Assembly (NCBI RefSeq): GCF_030159255.1
Contig: NZ_BSCT01000007.1
Span: 1-64,000, forward strand
From: Bradyrhizobium sp. SSBR45G
GTDB taxonomy: Bacteria; Pseudomonadota; Alphaproteobacteria; Rhizobiales; Xanthobacteraceae
Length of the DNA stretch: 64,000 nt
Direction of reading: 5' to 3'
Below the pieces are notes generated by a model. The model worked only from the letters and a program-made list of their open reading frames with translations. It was not told the DNA's origin and did not search any database. Positions within the stretch are counted from its first letter, which is position 1. Each line of letters opens with the position of its first letter. Below, one piece after another: positions 1-10,473 of the stretch. A program made the position numbers and the translations under genes.

Positions 1-163
1 CGAGAAGAAAACGTCGCTATCAAATGATGCTAAAACTATCTTAGCGCCTATGGGCCTTCGCCGGGACGACGGTCGTGGTTGGGGCTGCCGGTGGGGCAGA
101 TCAGTGGCACGGCGGTCGCAGCGACGCCGTCAGCGGCGCGGCGGCGTGACGATGCATACCGCC

Positions 164-1315
164 TCAGCCCCGCAGCGCGCCGCGGACGACGTCGATGATG
201 CGCCCTTGCGTCGCTTCATCCAGATAGGCGTGCATCGGCAGGCTGATGACGTCGGCGGAGAGCTGCTCGCTGACCGGCAGGCCGCCATCGGCGCTCGGGA
301 AGATGCGGTAGGCGGTCTGCTGGTGCATCGACTTCGGATAGTAGATCGCGGTCGGGATGCCCTGCGCCTTCAGCGCGGCGGCAAAGGTGTCGCGGTCGAT
401 GCCGCGAGGCAGGCGGATGGTGTATTGCGCCCAGACCGAGGTGCAGCCCTCGACGAGGCGCGGCACCTTCACGACATCGGCGAGCGCCGCCGTGTAGCGT
501 TCGGCGACCAAATTGCGCGCGGCGATCTCGTCCTCGAAGATCCGGAGCTTCTCGATCAGGATCGCGGCCTGGATGGTGTCGAGGCGCGCGGTCAGGCCGA
601 GGCGGACGTTGTCGTATTTGTCGCTGCCGCCGCCATGGGCGCGCACGCTGCGCAGGCGCTCCAGCAGGCCGGCATCGTCGGTGAGGATGGCGCCGCCGTC
701 GCCGAAGCAGCCGAGCGGCTTGGCCGGATAGAAGCTGGTGGCTGTCGCCAGACCGAACGTGCCGATGCGGCGGCCCTTGTAGCTGGCGCCAAATCCCTGG
801 GCTGCGTCGTCGAGCACGAACAGGCCCTCGGCTTCTGCGATCGCGGCGACCGAATCATGGTCGGCGCTCTGCCCGAACAGATCGACCGGGATCACGGCCT
901 TCGGCTTCAGGCCGAGCCGCTTGGCCGTGGCGATGCCGCGGCGGAGCGAGGCCGGATCGATGTTGAAGGTGTCCTCCAGCACGTCGACGAACACAGGCGT
1001 GGCGCCGGTCAGCGCCACCGCTTCGCCGGTCGCGCAGAAGGTGAAGGACGGGCACAGCACGGCGTCGCCGGGGCCGATGCCCTGGGCCATCAGCACCATC
1101 AGCAGCGCGTCGGTGCCGCTGGAGCAGCTCACCGCGTATTTGGCACCGCAAAATTCAGCCAGTTCCTTCTCGAGCTGGATGACCTCGGGGCCGCCGAGAA
1201 ACTGGCAATGCGCGAGCACGCGGGCAACCGCATCATCGAGCGACTTGCCGAGCCGCTGGCGCTGCGCGGCGGTGTCGATGAACGGAATGGGCTGATGACG
1301 CAGGTGCTGATTCAT
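164..1315 (-). CDS. DegT/DnrJ/EryC1/StrS-family sugar aminotransferase
   Basis: PLP-dependent aminotransferase (383 aa) that would transfer an amino group to a keto sugar nucleotide. The fold-type I features are visible: a CSSGTDALL cofactor loop near residues 64-72, the DDAAQGFG aspartate region near 169-176, and the Schiff-base lysine in SFYPAKPLG (K199). Length is normal for the family. It lies just downstream of a Gfo/Idh oxidoreductase on the same strand. That pairing is typical of UDP-GlcNAc 3-oxidation and transamination, either GnnA/GnnB (2,3-diamino-glucose for lipid A) or WbpB/WbpE (on UDP-GlcNAcA). Which of these applies cannot be decided from sequence reading. An upstream GTG at 1327 would add four residues; I prefer the ATG at 1315 because neither has a clear ribosome site. 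Family call is firm, substrate is inferred. Confidence 0.9.
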   Translation of the reverse strand: MNQHLRHQPIPFIDTAAQRQRLGKSLDDAVARVLAHCQFLGGPEVIQLEKELAEFCGAKYAVSCSSGTDALLMVLMAQGIGPGDAVLCPSFTFCATGEAVALTGATPVFVDVLEDTFNIDPASLRRGIATAKRLGLKPKAVIPVDLFGQSADHDSVAAIAEAEGLFVLDDAAQGFGASYKGRRIGTFGLATATSFYPAKPLGCFGDGGAILTDDAGLLERLRSVRAHGGGSDKYDNVRLGLTARLDTIQAAILIEKLRIFEDEIAARNLVAERYTAALADVVKVPRLVEGCTSVWAQYTIRLPRGIDRDTFAAALKAQGIPTAIYYPKSMHQQTAYRIFPSADGGLPVSEQLSADVISLPMHAYLDEATQGRIIDVVRGALRG

Positions 1316-1364
1316 GAGCTCTGACACATGTTCGGAAACGGAAATGGGTGGGGCGCAGACGCGA

Positions 1365-2372
1365 CTAGCCCGCGACGCGCAGCTTGGCGGCGGCGGCCTC
1401 GGCCGGACGATGGCTCGAGGTCTCCAGGCACTGCGTGGCGATGGCGAGACTGGCGACGCCCTCGTCGCCGGTGACGGCCGGCGAGGTGCCGGAGCGCACC
1501 GCGTGCAGGAACGCGATCAGCTCGGCGCGCAGCGGCTCGTCATGGCCGACCGGCAGATGCCGCATCGAGTAGCTGCCATCCGGCTTGAAGCCGAAGCATT
1601 CGGTGACCTGGCGCGTCAAGAGATCGCCCATGATGTACTTGCCGCGCGTCGCCACGGTGACGTTGCGCGCCTTGAACGGCGTCAGCCAGTTGGTGTTGAT
1701 GTGGGCGAGCACGCCGGAGGCGGTGCGGAACTGCAGCAGCGCGATGTCCTCGCGCTCGGCGACCGCGCTGGAGAGCTGCGGCTGCACCTCGATGATGTCG
1801 GATTCGGTGAACCACCTGATCAGGTCGATGTCGTGCACGGCGAGATCGATGACGACGCCGACATTGGACATGCGCGGCGGGAACGGGCCGACACGGGTGA
1901 TCGCGATCGACAGGATGTCCTCGCCCGCGATCGCCTTCTTGATCGCGGCGACGGCCGGATTGAAGCGCTCGACATGGCCGATCATCAGGGTGACGCCGGC
2001 GCGATGCGCGGCCGAGACGATCTCCTTGCCCTCATCCACCGTGGAGGCGATCGGCTTCTCGACCAGCACATGCACCTTGCGGGCGAGGCAGGCGAGCGCG
2101 AGCTCGTGATGCAGATGCGTCGGAGCCGCGATGGTGACGGCGTCGACGCCCTCGGACACGAGCTGATCGAGCGTCTCGAAGGTCGGGCAGTTCGCGAGCT
2201 CGGTGACGCGGCTGCGATGCGCGGGCAGCGGATCGACGACGCCGACGAGATGGACATCGGGCAGTCCGGCGAGCACGCGGGCATGATTGCTGCCCATCAC
2301 GCCGGCTCCGATCACGCCGACCCGCAGCGCCTGCCTCAGCTCGGCCTTGTGGCCTGCCCCCTTCGAACTCAT
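1365..2372 (-). CDS. Gfo/Idh/MocA-family sugar-nucleotide oxidoreductase
   Basis: NAD-dependent oxidoreductase (335 aa). An N-terminal Rossmann motif GAGVMGSNH sits at residues 22-30 and the family hallmark EKP at 105-107, followed by the GHVERFNP region of the C-terminal substrate domain. It probably oxidises the C3 hydroxyl of UDP-GlcNAc or UDP-GlcNAcA, giving the keto substrate for the aminotransferase that starts 50 bp downstream. Bradyrhizobium lipid A is known to carry 2,3-diamino-2,3-dideoxyglucose, so a GnnA role is attractive. A WbpB role is equally compatible because a WbpA/TviB-type dehydrogenase is encoded at 15218-16501. ATG start at 2372. The family call is firm; the exact substrate is inference. 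Confidence 0.9.
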   Translation of the reverse strand: MSSKGAGHKAELRQALRVGVIGAGVMGSNHARVLAGLPDVHLVGVVDPLPAHRSRVTELANCPTFETLDQLVSEGVDAVTIAAPTHLHHELALACLARKVHVLVEKPIASTVDEGKEIVSAAHRAGVTLMIGHVERFNPAVAAIKKAIAGEDILSIAITRVGPFPPRMSNVGVVIDLAVHDIDLIRWFTESDIIEVQPQLSSAVAEREDIALLQFRTASGVLAHINTNWLTPFKARNVTVATRGKYIMGDLLTRQVTECFGFKPDGSYSMRHLPVGHDEPLRAELIAFLHAVRSGTSPAVTGDEGVASLAIATQCLETSSHRPAEAAAAKLRVAG

Positions 2373-2693
2373 GTCAACGACCCCATCAAAGTCACGGATT
2401 GGCCATCACAGTTAACGAACTGCAAATCAGCCGGTCGAAGCTGTCCTAGCACGGCGCATCAGGCGAGGCGAACGCGGAAACCTTTTTCAGGACACGATTT
2501 GATTCAGAAAGTTACATGGGAGGTAGACGAAAAGCAGAGCATTTTGAAGGGCCTGCAGGGTGACTTTCGCGTGTGCCCCGCCCCCTGTTCACGCGCCATG
2601 ACAGGCCGCCGCCACATTGGTCGAGCCGCCTTCACGCCTGCGTGTTGTCGATGTGAGGAGGTAACGCGGTGGCTCGGGCCAGCGAAGGAGGTC
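2373..2693. other. Divergent intergenic region, 321 bp
   Basis: It separates the minus-strand oxidoreductase from the plus-strand DUF1223 gene, so it should hold both promoters. There is a moderately AT-rich stretch around 2480-2550. I see no convincing -35/-10 pair, palindrome or small gene. Confidence 0.5.
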
Positions 2694-3428
<735 letters not shown>

Positions 3429-3435
3429 TTGGAGG

Positions 3436-5655
3436 TCAGGTGGAGGTGCAGTCACGACGCCAGAACTGACGATAGCCCTCCTCGACCTTGCGCGTATAGG
3501 TCTCGACGTTGCCGGCCGCGGAGTTGGCGACCATGATCGGCAACTCAGCGCGCAGCCTGGCGAGCTCCGCCGGCTGCCCAGCCTGGCGCAGCGCGATCGC
3601 GATGTAGCCGTCATCGTCGGCCGCCACGAAATCGCCGAGCCCGACCGCAATGTCGATGGCCGCCGCCGCACGTGCCGCGGCGCCCTGTCCGAGTTTGCAG
3701 ATCACCGGCACGCCGGCCTGCAGCGATTCCCAGGTGCTGACGCCGCCATTCTGCGGGAACGGATCGAGCGAGATGTCGATCTCGGCGAACTGCGCGATGT
3801 GCTGGTCGCGCGTCGACAGGCCGAGGCAGGTGATGCGCTCCTCGGCGATGCCATGCGCCACGAAGCGCCCGACGAGCGCGTTGCGCACCAGCGCATCGTC
3901 GAGCGCGCCATTCTTGATGACGATCCGCGAGTCCGGCAGCGCGGCCATCAACCGCGACCACAGCGCGAGCGCCGGCTCGGAGATCTTGTCGATCCGGTTG
4001 AACACCCCGAAAGTGACATGGCCCTTGCGCAGCATCGGCAGCGGCGTCGGCTGCCAGCCCTGCAGCGGGTCCGTGGTGATGACCGCCGGCAGATCGTAGA
4101 CCTGCTCGGCGAACAGATGACGCACATCCTCCGGCACCGTGACCGGGTCGGCGAAGAAGTAGTCCATCGTCGGCAGGCCGGTGCCGGTGCCGCTGCCCCA
4201 CGCCGTGACCTGGACCGGCGCCGGCTTGCGGGCGAATACCGGCAGGCGGTTGCCGGCGGAATGACCGGCGAGATCGACAAGGATGTCGACGCCGTCGGCG
4301 TCGATGCGGTCGGTCAGTTCCTCGTCGGACATCTGCCAGGCATCGACCCAGACGTCAGCGGCGGCGCGGCACTTCGCCGTCATCCCGTCCTGCAGCGGCG
4401 AGCAGGAATAGCAGACGACCTTGAACGCCTGATGGTCGTGATGGCGCAGCACCGGCAGGAACACCAGCGCCGCCGAGTGATTCCTGAAATCCGACGAGAC
4501 ATAGCCGACAGTGAGCCGCCGCTCCGGATCGCGGTCACGCACCGGCGGCGGACGGCGCGCGATCTGGGCGCCGATCCTGCTCCACCATTCCCGCCTGACG
4601 GCCTGATGCTGGGCGAAATCGGTGTCGGGCATGAAGTCGAGCAGAAAGATCTTGGCGGTGATCGCATCACCGAAATCCGGCTTGATCTCAAGCGCGCGCT
4701 CGAAGTGCTGCAAGGCGGTCGCAAGATCGCCCTGCTTGCAGAAGCATTCGCCGAGCCAGGTCCAGGCAACCTCGGATTCCGGGTTCTGCTCCAGCACCTT
4801 GCGGCAGGCGTCCATCGCCGGCGCGATGTTGTCCCGGATGACGCTGAGCTGCGCGAAGCCCAGCAGCGCCACCTCCTGCCGCGGATCGATCGCCAGGGCC
4901 GCCTGGAAATCGGCCATCGCGGAATCGAACCGGCCGGCCTGCTGGTGCAGCCGGCCGCGTTGCGCCAGCACCTGCGCCGCGCCCGGCCTGATCGCGAGCG
5001 CGGCATCGAACGCGGCGAGCGCGTCGTTGGAATGGCGCAGGTTGATACTGGCCAGGCCCTTGCCGAACATCGCCTCCATGTGACGCGGATTAAGCGAAAG
5101 AGCGCGATCGAAACTCTGGTTGGCCTCGGCATTGCGGTTGAGCGGCAGCAGCGCCATGCCGCGATTGCAATAGGCGTCGGCATAGTCAGGCTTCAGCGCG
5201 ATCGCCCGGTCGTGAGCCGCAATCGCCTCGTTCTGCAGGCCCAGGCGCATCAGCGTGTTGCCGAGGCCGGTGAGCGCGACCAGGAGGTTGGGCTTCAGTG
5301 CAACGGCGCGCTCCTGGCATTTGCGCGCCTCCTCGTAGCGTCTGCGGTTGAACAGCGCGAGGCCGAGATTGGAGAGGGCCTCGGCGTGACGCGGCTCGAT
5401 TTCCACCGCCTTGGTTAGCGCCTGCTCGGCGAGGTCGAGCTGGCCGCTGTCGAGCGCGACCACGCCGAGCAGATGCAGCGCATCGAAATACTCCGGCAGC
5501 AGCGCCAGGATCTGTCCGCAGATCGCCTGCGCGTCCGCCGGACGGCCGGCGCGATACGCGGCGACAGCGCGCGGCATCAGCTCGTCCGCCTGCTTGCGCT
5601 GCTTCTTCTGCAGCCTGGCGTTCTGAAACGCGCGAGAACCGACATCGCTTGCCAC
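3436..5655 (-). CDS. TPR-repeat GT41 glycosyltransferase (SPINDLY/O-GlcNAc transferase-like), copy 4
   Basis: Protein of 739 aa. Residues about 25-345 form consecutive TPR repeats, and 380-739 form a GT41 catalytic region as in O-GlcNAc transferase and SPINDLY. Visible motifs are GYVSSDFRNH at 384-393 (H393 matches the conserved OGT histidine), APVQVTAWG near 479, FNRIDKI near 552 (K557 matches the nucleotide-phosphate lysine) and LDPFPQNGG near 630. No signal peptide is seen, so it is probably cytoplasmic. GT41 enzymes glycosylate protein Ser/Thr (or adhesin Asn in HMW1C types). A polysaccharide acceptor is possible here given the neighbours. GTG start at 5655 with GGAGGT 6 nt upstream. It is the last of four tandem paralogs with a shared GSRAFQNARLQKK-type N-terminus. 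Donor and acceptor are unknown. Confidence 0.9.
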   Translation of the reverse strand: MASDVGSRAFQNARLQKKQRKQADELMPRAVAAYRAGRPADAQAICGQILALLPEYFDALHLLGVVALDSGQLDLAEQALTKAVEIEPRHAEALSNLGLALFNRRRYEEARKCQERAVALKPNLLVALTGLGNTLMRLGLQNEAIAAHDRAIALKPDYADAYCNRGMALLPLNRNAEANQSFDRALSLNPRHMEAMFGKGLASINLRHSNDALAAFDAALAIRPGAAQVLAQRGRLHQQAGRFDSAMADFQAALAIDPRQEVALLGFAQLSVIRDNIAPAMDACRKVLEQNPESEVAWTWLGECFCKQGDLATALQHFERALEIKPDFGDAITAKIFLLDFMPDTDFAQHQAVRREWWSRIGAQIARRPPPVRDRDPERRLTVGYVSSDFRNHSAALVFLPVLRHHDHQAFKVVCYSCSPLQDGMTAKCRAAADVWVDAWQMSDEELTDRIDADGVDILVDLAGHSAGNRLPVFARKPAPVQVTAWGSGTGTGLPTMDYFFADPVTVPEDVRHLFAEQVYDLPAVITTDPLQGWQPTPLPMLRKGHVTFGVFNRIDKISEPALALWSRLMAALPDSRIVIKNGALDDALVRNALVGRFVAHGIAEERITCLGLSTRDQHIAQFAEIDISLDPFPQNGGVSTWESLQAGVPVICKLGQGAAARAAAAIDIAVGLGDFVAADDDGYIAIALRQAGQPAELARLRAELPIMVANSAAGNVETYTRKVEEGYRQFWRRDCTST

Positions 5656-5721
5656 GGACGACCTCCAGAGGATGACGAGCAGATCAACTCAACGCCGGCA
5701 TCATGCCGCGACAGCGCGCGC

Positions 5722-7941
5722 TCAGCTCACGCCGGCACAATGCCGCCGCCAGAACAGGCGATAGGCGTCATCGACCTTGCCCGCATAGGTCGCGACATTG
5801 CCGGCGGCGGACGCCGCGACCTGCGCGGGCAACTCCGCCCGCAGCCTCGCAAGCTCCGCCGGCTGCGACGCCCATTTGACGGCGATGGCGATGTAGCTCT
5901 CATCATCGGCGGCGACAAAGTCGCCGAGACCGACCGCGGTGACAATCGCAGCGGCCGCGCGCGACGCTGCGCTCAGGCCGAGCCTGGCAACGACGGGGAC
6001 ACCGGCCTGCAGCGATTCCCAGGTGCTGACGCCGCCGTTCTGCGGGAACGGATCGAGCGAGATGTCGACCTGGGCGAACTGCGCCATCTGCTGCTCGCGC
6101 GTCGACCAGCCGAGACAGCTGATGCGCTCCTGCGTGATTCCGTGGGCAACGAAGCGGGCCAGCAGGCGATCGCGCAGCAAGGGATCGTCGAGCGAGCCGC
6201 TCTTGATCACGATGCGCGAGTCCGGCAGCTGCTGCATGAGGCGCGCCCACAGCGCGAGCGCCGGATCGGAGATCTTGTCCAGCCGATTGAACACGCCGAA
6301 GGTCACATGGCCATGATGCAGCATCGGCAGCGGCGTCGGCACGAGTCCCGGCAGCGCTTCGGTGGTGATCACGGCGGGCAGGTCGTGAACCTGCTCGGCG
6401 AACAGATGGCGCGCGCTCTCGGGCACGGTGACCGGATCGGCAAAGAAGTAGTCGATGGACGGCAGGCCGGTGCCAGTGCCGCTGCCCCACGCCGTGACCT
6501 GAACGGGCGCCGGCTTGCGGGCAAACAGCGGCAGGCGATTGCCGGCGGAATGGCCGGAGAGATCGACCAGGATGTCGACGCCATCGGCCGCGATGCGGTC
6601 GGCCAGCTCGTCGTCGGACATCTGCGCGGCATCCACCCAGACATCGGCGCAGGCGCGGAACTGCGCGGTCACCGCGTCCTGGACCGGCGAGCAGGCGTAG
6701 CAGCAGACCTGAAAATCCTTCCGATTGGCGTGCTTCAGCACGGGCAGGAAAGTGAGCGCGGCAGAATGGTTCCTGAAATCCGAGGAGACGTAGCCGATCG
6801 TCAGGCGCCGCTCGGGATCAAGGTCGCGCGGCGGCAGGGATCGCTGCGCGATGTGACTGCCGATCCGCTGCCACCATTCGCGCCTCGCCGCCTGATGCAG
6901 CTCGAAGTCGGCATCGGGCATGAATTCGAGCGTGAAGATCTTTGCGGTCATCGCCTCGGCGAAATCCGGCCTGATCTCCAGGGCGCGCTCGAAATGCGCG
7001 ATCGCCGCGGCGACCTCCCCCTGCTTGGCGAAGCAGAGGCCGAGCCACAGCCAGGCGTCCTCGGAGCGCGGATTCTGCTCCAGCAGCTTGCGGCAGGCGT
7101 CCACGGATTGGGCGACGTCTTTGAAATGGCCGAGCTGGGCCTTGCCGAGCAGCGCCATCTCCAGCATGGGATCGCCGGCCAGCGCGGCGTCGAAATCCGC
7201 CCTCGCCTGATCGAACCGTCCGGCCATCTGATGCAGCCGGCCGCGCTGCGCCAGCACCCGCGCGGCACCGGGCCGGATGGCAAGCGCCGCATCGAACGAT
7301 GCAAGCGCGTCGTCGAAATGACGCAGATTGACGCTGGCCAATCCCTTGCCGAACATCGCCTCCATGTGGCGCGGGTTGAGCGACAGCGCGCGGTCGAAGC
7401 TCTGATTGGCGTCCGCGTTGCGGCCGAGCGGCAGCAGCGCCATGCCGCGGTTGCAATAGGCATCGGCGTAGTCAGGCTTCAGCGCGATCGCCCGGTCGTG
7501 CGCGGCGAGCGCCTCCTCCGGCCGGCCGAGGCGCATCAAGGTGTTGCCAAGGCCGGTCTGCGCGACGACGAGACTGGGCTTGCTCGCGATCGCCCGCTCC
7601 TGGCATTTGCGCGCGTCGTCGAAGCGCTTGCGGTTGAACAGCGCGAGGCCGAGATTGGACAGCGCCTCGGCGTGGCGCGGCTCGATCTCCACGGCCTTCG
7701 TCAGGGCCTGCTCGGCGAGATCGATCTGCCCGCCGTCGAGCGCGACCGCACCGAGCAGATGCAGGGCATCGAAATGCTCGGGCAGCAGCGCCAGGATCTG
7801 GCCACAGATGCTCTGGGCTTCGGCCCGGCGGCCCGCGCGATAGGCGGCGACCGCAGTCAGCATCAGCGCATCGGCCTGCTTGCGGTGCTTCTTCTGCAGC
7901 CGCGCAGCCTGAAACGCACGGGAACCAACATCGCTTGCCAA
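5722..7941 (-). CDS. TPR-repeat GT41 glycosyltransferase, copy 3
   Basis: Paralog of its neighbours, 739 aa from a TTG at 7941. I chose this start because the protein then begins ASDVGSRAFQ like copy 4, and a GGAGA sits 6 nt upstream. The open frame continues to 8025 without a comparable ribosome site. TPR repeats fill the N-terminal half. The catalytic half keeps GYVSSDFRNH, the lysine in FNRLDKI and LDPFPQNGG, so both key residues are present. It lies 84 bp after copy 2 and 66 bp before copy 4, in the same direction, which suits one transcript. The TPR superhelix differs from the other copies mostly in repeats 2-8, which would fit divergence in acceptor choice (inference). Confidence 0.88.
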   Translation of the reverse strand: MASDVGSRAFQAARLQKKHRKQADALMLTAVAAYRAGRRAEAQSICGQILALLPEHFDALHLLGAVALDGGQIDLAEQALTKAVEIEPRHAEALSNLGLALFNRKRFDDARKCQERAIASKPSLVVAQTGLGNTLMRLGRPEEALAAHDRAIALKPDYADAYCNRGMALLPLGRNADANQSFDRALSLNPRHMEAMFGKGLASVNLRHFDDALASFDAALAIRPGAARVLAQRGRLHQMAGRFDQARADFDAALAGDPMLEMALLGKAQLGHFKDVAQSVDACRKLLEQNPRSEDAWLWLGLCFAKQGEVAAAIAHFERALEIRPDFAEAMTAKIFTLEFMPDADFELHQAARREWWQRIGSHIAQRSLPPRDLDPERRLTIGYVSSDFRNHSAALTFLPVLKHANRKDFQVCCYACSPVQDAVTAQFRACADVWVDAAQMSDDELADRIAADGVDILVDLSGHSAGNRLPLFARKPAPVQVTAWGSGTGTGLPSIDYFFADPVTVPESARHLFAEQVHDLPAVITTEALPGLVPTPLPMLHHGHVTFGVFNRLDKISDPALALWARLMQQLPDSRIVIKSGSLDDPLLRDRLLARFVAHGITQERISCLGWSTREQQMAQFAQVDISLDPFPQNGGVSTWESLQAGVPVVARLGLSAASRAAAAIVTAVGLGDFVAADDESYIAIAVKWASQPAELARLRAELPAQVAASAAGNVATYAGKVDDAYRLFWRRHCAGVS

Positions 7942-8025
7942 AGAAGGTCTCCACCAGCTGGCACACAGATTCGACTGAGCATACTGACGTATTTGTTCGC
8001 CCGCCTCGGGCAGTTGCCGCCGCAC

Positions 8026-10248
8026 TCAGCCGGCGCCGGCGCAATAGCGGCGCCAGAACAGCCCATAGCCGTCCTCGACCTTGCGCGTATAGGTCTCGAC
8101 GTTGCCGGCGGCCGAGCTCGCCACCCGTGCTGGCAGCTCGGCTCTGAGCTGGGCCAGCCGCGCCGGCTCTCTGGCGTGCTTCAAGGCAATCGCGATGTAG
8201 CCGTCATCGTCCTCCGCCACCCAGTCGCCGAGCCCGACCGCCGTATTGATGGCGCCCGCCGCGCGCGAGGCCGTGCTGCAGCCGAGCCTGGCCACGACGG
8301 GAACGCCAGCCTGCAGCGATTCCCAGGTGCTGACGCCGCCATTCTGCGGAAACGGATCGAGCGAAATGTCGACATGGGCGAACTGGGCGATGTGCTGCTC
8401 CCGCGTCGTCGAGCCGAAGCAGATGACGCGCTCCGCGGCGACGCCATGCGCGACGAAGCGCGCGACGAGACCATCGCGCAGCAGGCTGTCGTCGATCGCG
8501 GAGTTCTTGATCACGACGCGGGAGTCCGGCAGCTCGGCCATCAGCCGGGCCCACACCGCGAGCGCCGCATCGGAGATCTTGTCGATGCGGTTGAAGACGC
8601 CGAACGTGACATGGCCAGTCCGCAACATCGGCAACGCCGTGGATGGCGATACTGGAAGCGGATCGGTGGTGATCACGGCCGGAAGGTCGTGGACCTGCTC
8701 GGCGAACAGGTGGCGCACGCCGGGTGGCACCGTCACCGGGTCGGCGAAGAAGTAGTCGATCGTCGGCAGGCCGGTCCCGGTGCCATGGCCCCAGGCCGTG
8801 ACCTGGACCGGCGCCGGCTTGCGGGCGAACAGCGTCAGCCTGTTGCCAGCCGAATGGCCGGAGAGATCGACGAGGATATCGACGGCATCGGCCTGGATGC
8901 GATCGGCCAGATCATTGTCCGACATCTGCCAGGCATCGACCCAAATGTCGGCCGCCGCCCGGCAGCGCGCCGTGACTTCGTCCTGGCGTGCCGAGCAGGA
9001 ATAGCAGATCACCTGAAACTGGGCGTGGTCGTGGTGAGTCAGCACCGGCAGGACGGTGAACGCCGCCGAATGGTTGCGGAAATCCGCCGAGACATAGCCG
9101 ATGACCAGCCGCCGCTCCGGATCCCTGTTGCGCGGGCTCAGCGCAACGCGCGGAAGCGAGGCTCCGATCCGCTCCCACCATTCGCGGCGTACCGCCTGCT
9201 GCCTGGCGAAATCGGCATCGGGCAGAAAGTCGAGGGTGAAGATCTTGGCTGCGATCGCATCCCGATAGTCGGGCTTGAGCGCGAGCGCATGATCGAAGTG
9301 CTGCAGGGCCGCGGCAATCTCGCCCTGCTTGGCATAGCAGCCGCCGAGCCACGTCCAGGCAGCCTCGGAGTTCGGGTTCTGCTCGAGCACCTTCCGGCAG
9401 GCCGCGATGGCCGGCGCCACGTCGTTCTGATGGACGCCGAGATGGGCCCTGCCGAGCAGCGCCGTTTCGAGATGGGGCTCGCGCGCGAGCGCCGCGTCGA
9501 AATCCGCCCTGGCGTGATCGAACCGGCCAGCCTGCAGATGCACCTGGCCGCGCTCGGCGAGGACGCTGGCCGCGGCTGGACTGATCGCCAGCGCCGCATC
9601 GAAGGCGGCGAGCGCCGCGTCGAAATGGCGAAGCTTGAGTCCGACGAGGCCCTTGCCGTGCAGCGCCTGCACGTGACGCGGATTCAGCGACAAGGCCCGA
9701 TCGAAGCTTTGCAGCGCCTCGACGCTGCGGTCGATGAGCAGCAGCGCCATGCCACGGTTGCAATGCGCCTCGGCATAGTCGGGCTTCAAGGCCACCGCAC
9801 GGTCGTAGGCGGCGATCGCCTGCTCCGGCTCCTGCAGACGCAGCAACGTGCTGCCGAGGCTGTTCCAGCCTGCAGCGAAACCAGGCACCAGCGCCACGGC
9901 GCGCTCCTGGTGCCTGCGCGCATCGGCATGGCGCCCGAGATTGGACAGCACGATGCCGAGATTGGCCTGCGCATCGGCGTCGCGCGGCTCGAGCTCCACG
10001 GCGCGGCTCAGCGCCGCCGCGGCTTCGCTCAAAGCGCCGGCATCGAGCGCAGCCATGCCCAGCAGCCGCAATGCGCCGGCGTGGTCGGGCAGCAGGGCCA
10101 GCACCTGACCGCACAGCGCCCGCACCTCGGCCGGCCGGCGGGCCTGGTACGCTGCGGTCGCGGCCGCCAGCAACGGCTCGGCCTGCTTGCGGTTCTTCTT
10201 CTCGAGCCGGGCGTTCTGAAACGCACGCGAGCCGACATTGCCAGCCAA
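8026..10248 (-). CDS. TPR-repeat GT41 glycosyltransferase, copy 2
   Basis: Protein of 740 aa starting AGNVGSRAFQ, TTG start at 10248 preceded by CGGAGA. It has the same architecture as the other copies: about nine TPRs, then a GT41 domain with GYVSADFRNH, FNRIDKI, the GHSAGNRL segment and LDPFPQNGG. The histidine and lysine expected for GT41 catalysis are intact. Its TPR region looks the most divergent of the four by eye, while the catalytic half stays close. It follows copy 1 after 225 bp, the largest gap in the array, which could hold an internal promoter although none is obvious. Acceptor unknown; protein O-glycosylation or glycan synthesis are both open. Confidence 0.88.
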   Translation of the reverse strand: MAGNVGSRAFQNARLEKKNRKQAEPLLAAATAAYQARRPAEVRALCGQVLALLPDHAGALRLLGMAALDAGALSEAAAALSRAVELEPRDADAQANLGIVLSNLGRHADARRHQERAVALVPGFAAGWNSLGSTLLRLQEPEQAIAAYDRAVALKPDYAEAHCNRGMALLLIDRSVEALQSFDRALSLNPRHVQALHGKGLVGLKLRHFDAALAAFDAALAISPAAASVLAERGQVHLQAGRFDHARADFDAALAREPHLETALLGRAHLGVHQNDVAPAIAACRKVLEQNPNSEAAWTWLGGCYAKQGEIAAALQHFDHALALKPDYRDAIAAKIFTLDFLPDADFARQQAVRREWWERIGASLPRVALSPRNRDPERRLVIGYVSADFRNHSAAFTVLPVLTHHDHAQFQVICYSCSARQDEVTARCRAAADIWVDAWQMSDNDLADRIQADAVDILVDLSGHSAGNRLTLFARKPAPVQVTAWGHGTGTGLPTIDYFFADPVTVPPGVRHLFAEQVHDLPAVITTDPLPVSPSTALPMLRTGHVTFGVFNRIDKISDAALAVWARLMAELPDSRVVIKNSAIDDSLLRDGLVARFVAHGVAAERVICFGSTTREQHIAQFAHVDISLDPFPQNGGVSTWESLQAGVPVVARLGCSTASRAAGAINTAVGLGDWVAEDDDGYIAIALKHAREPARLAQLRAELPARVASSAAGNVETYTRKVEDGYGLFWRRYCAGAG

Positions 10249-10473
10249 GGATCGTCTCCGGATCAGATCAGCACGATAGGATCAACGCCACTGGTGCAGC
10301 CGTCATCGCCGCGCCGACATTCGGGCCGGCCTGCCGACGGCGCGCGCGCGAATGCCGCCCGCAAAGCTAGCATACGGGACCTGATTCGCGTGAAGCGCGG
10401 CGACCGGAGCATGGCGCGCGCCGGCGCGCGCGAGCCTTCGGCGCGGGCAACCGCAGCCGTGTTGCCCGCCGCT

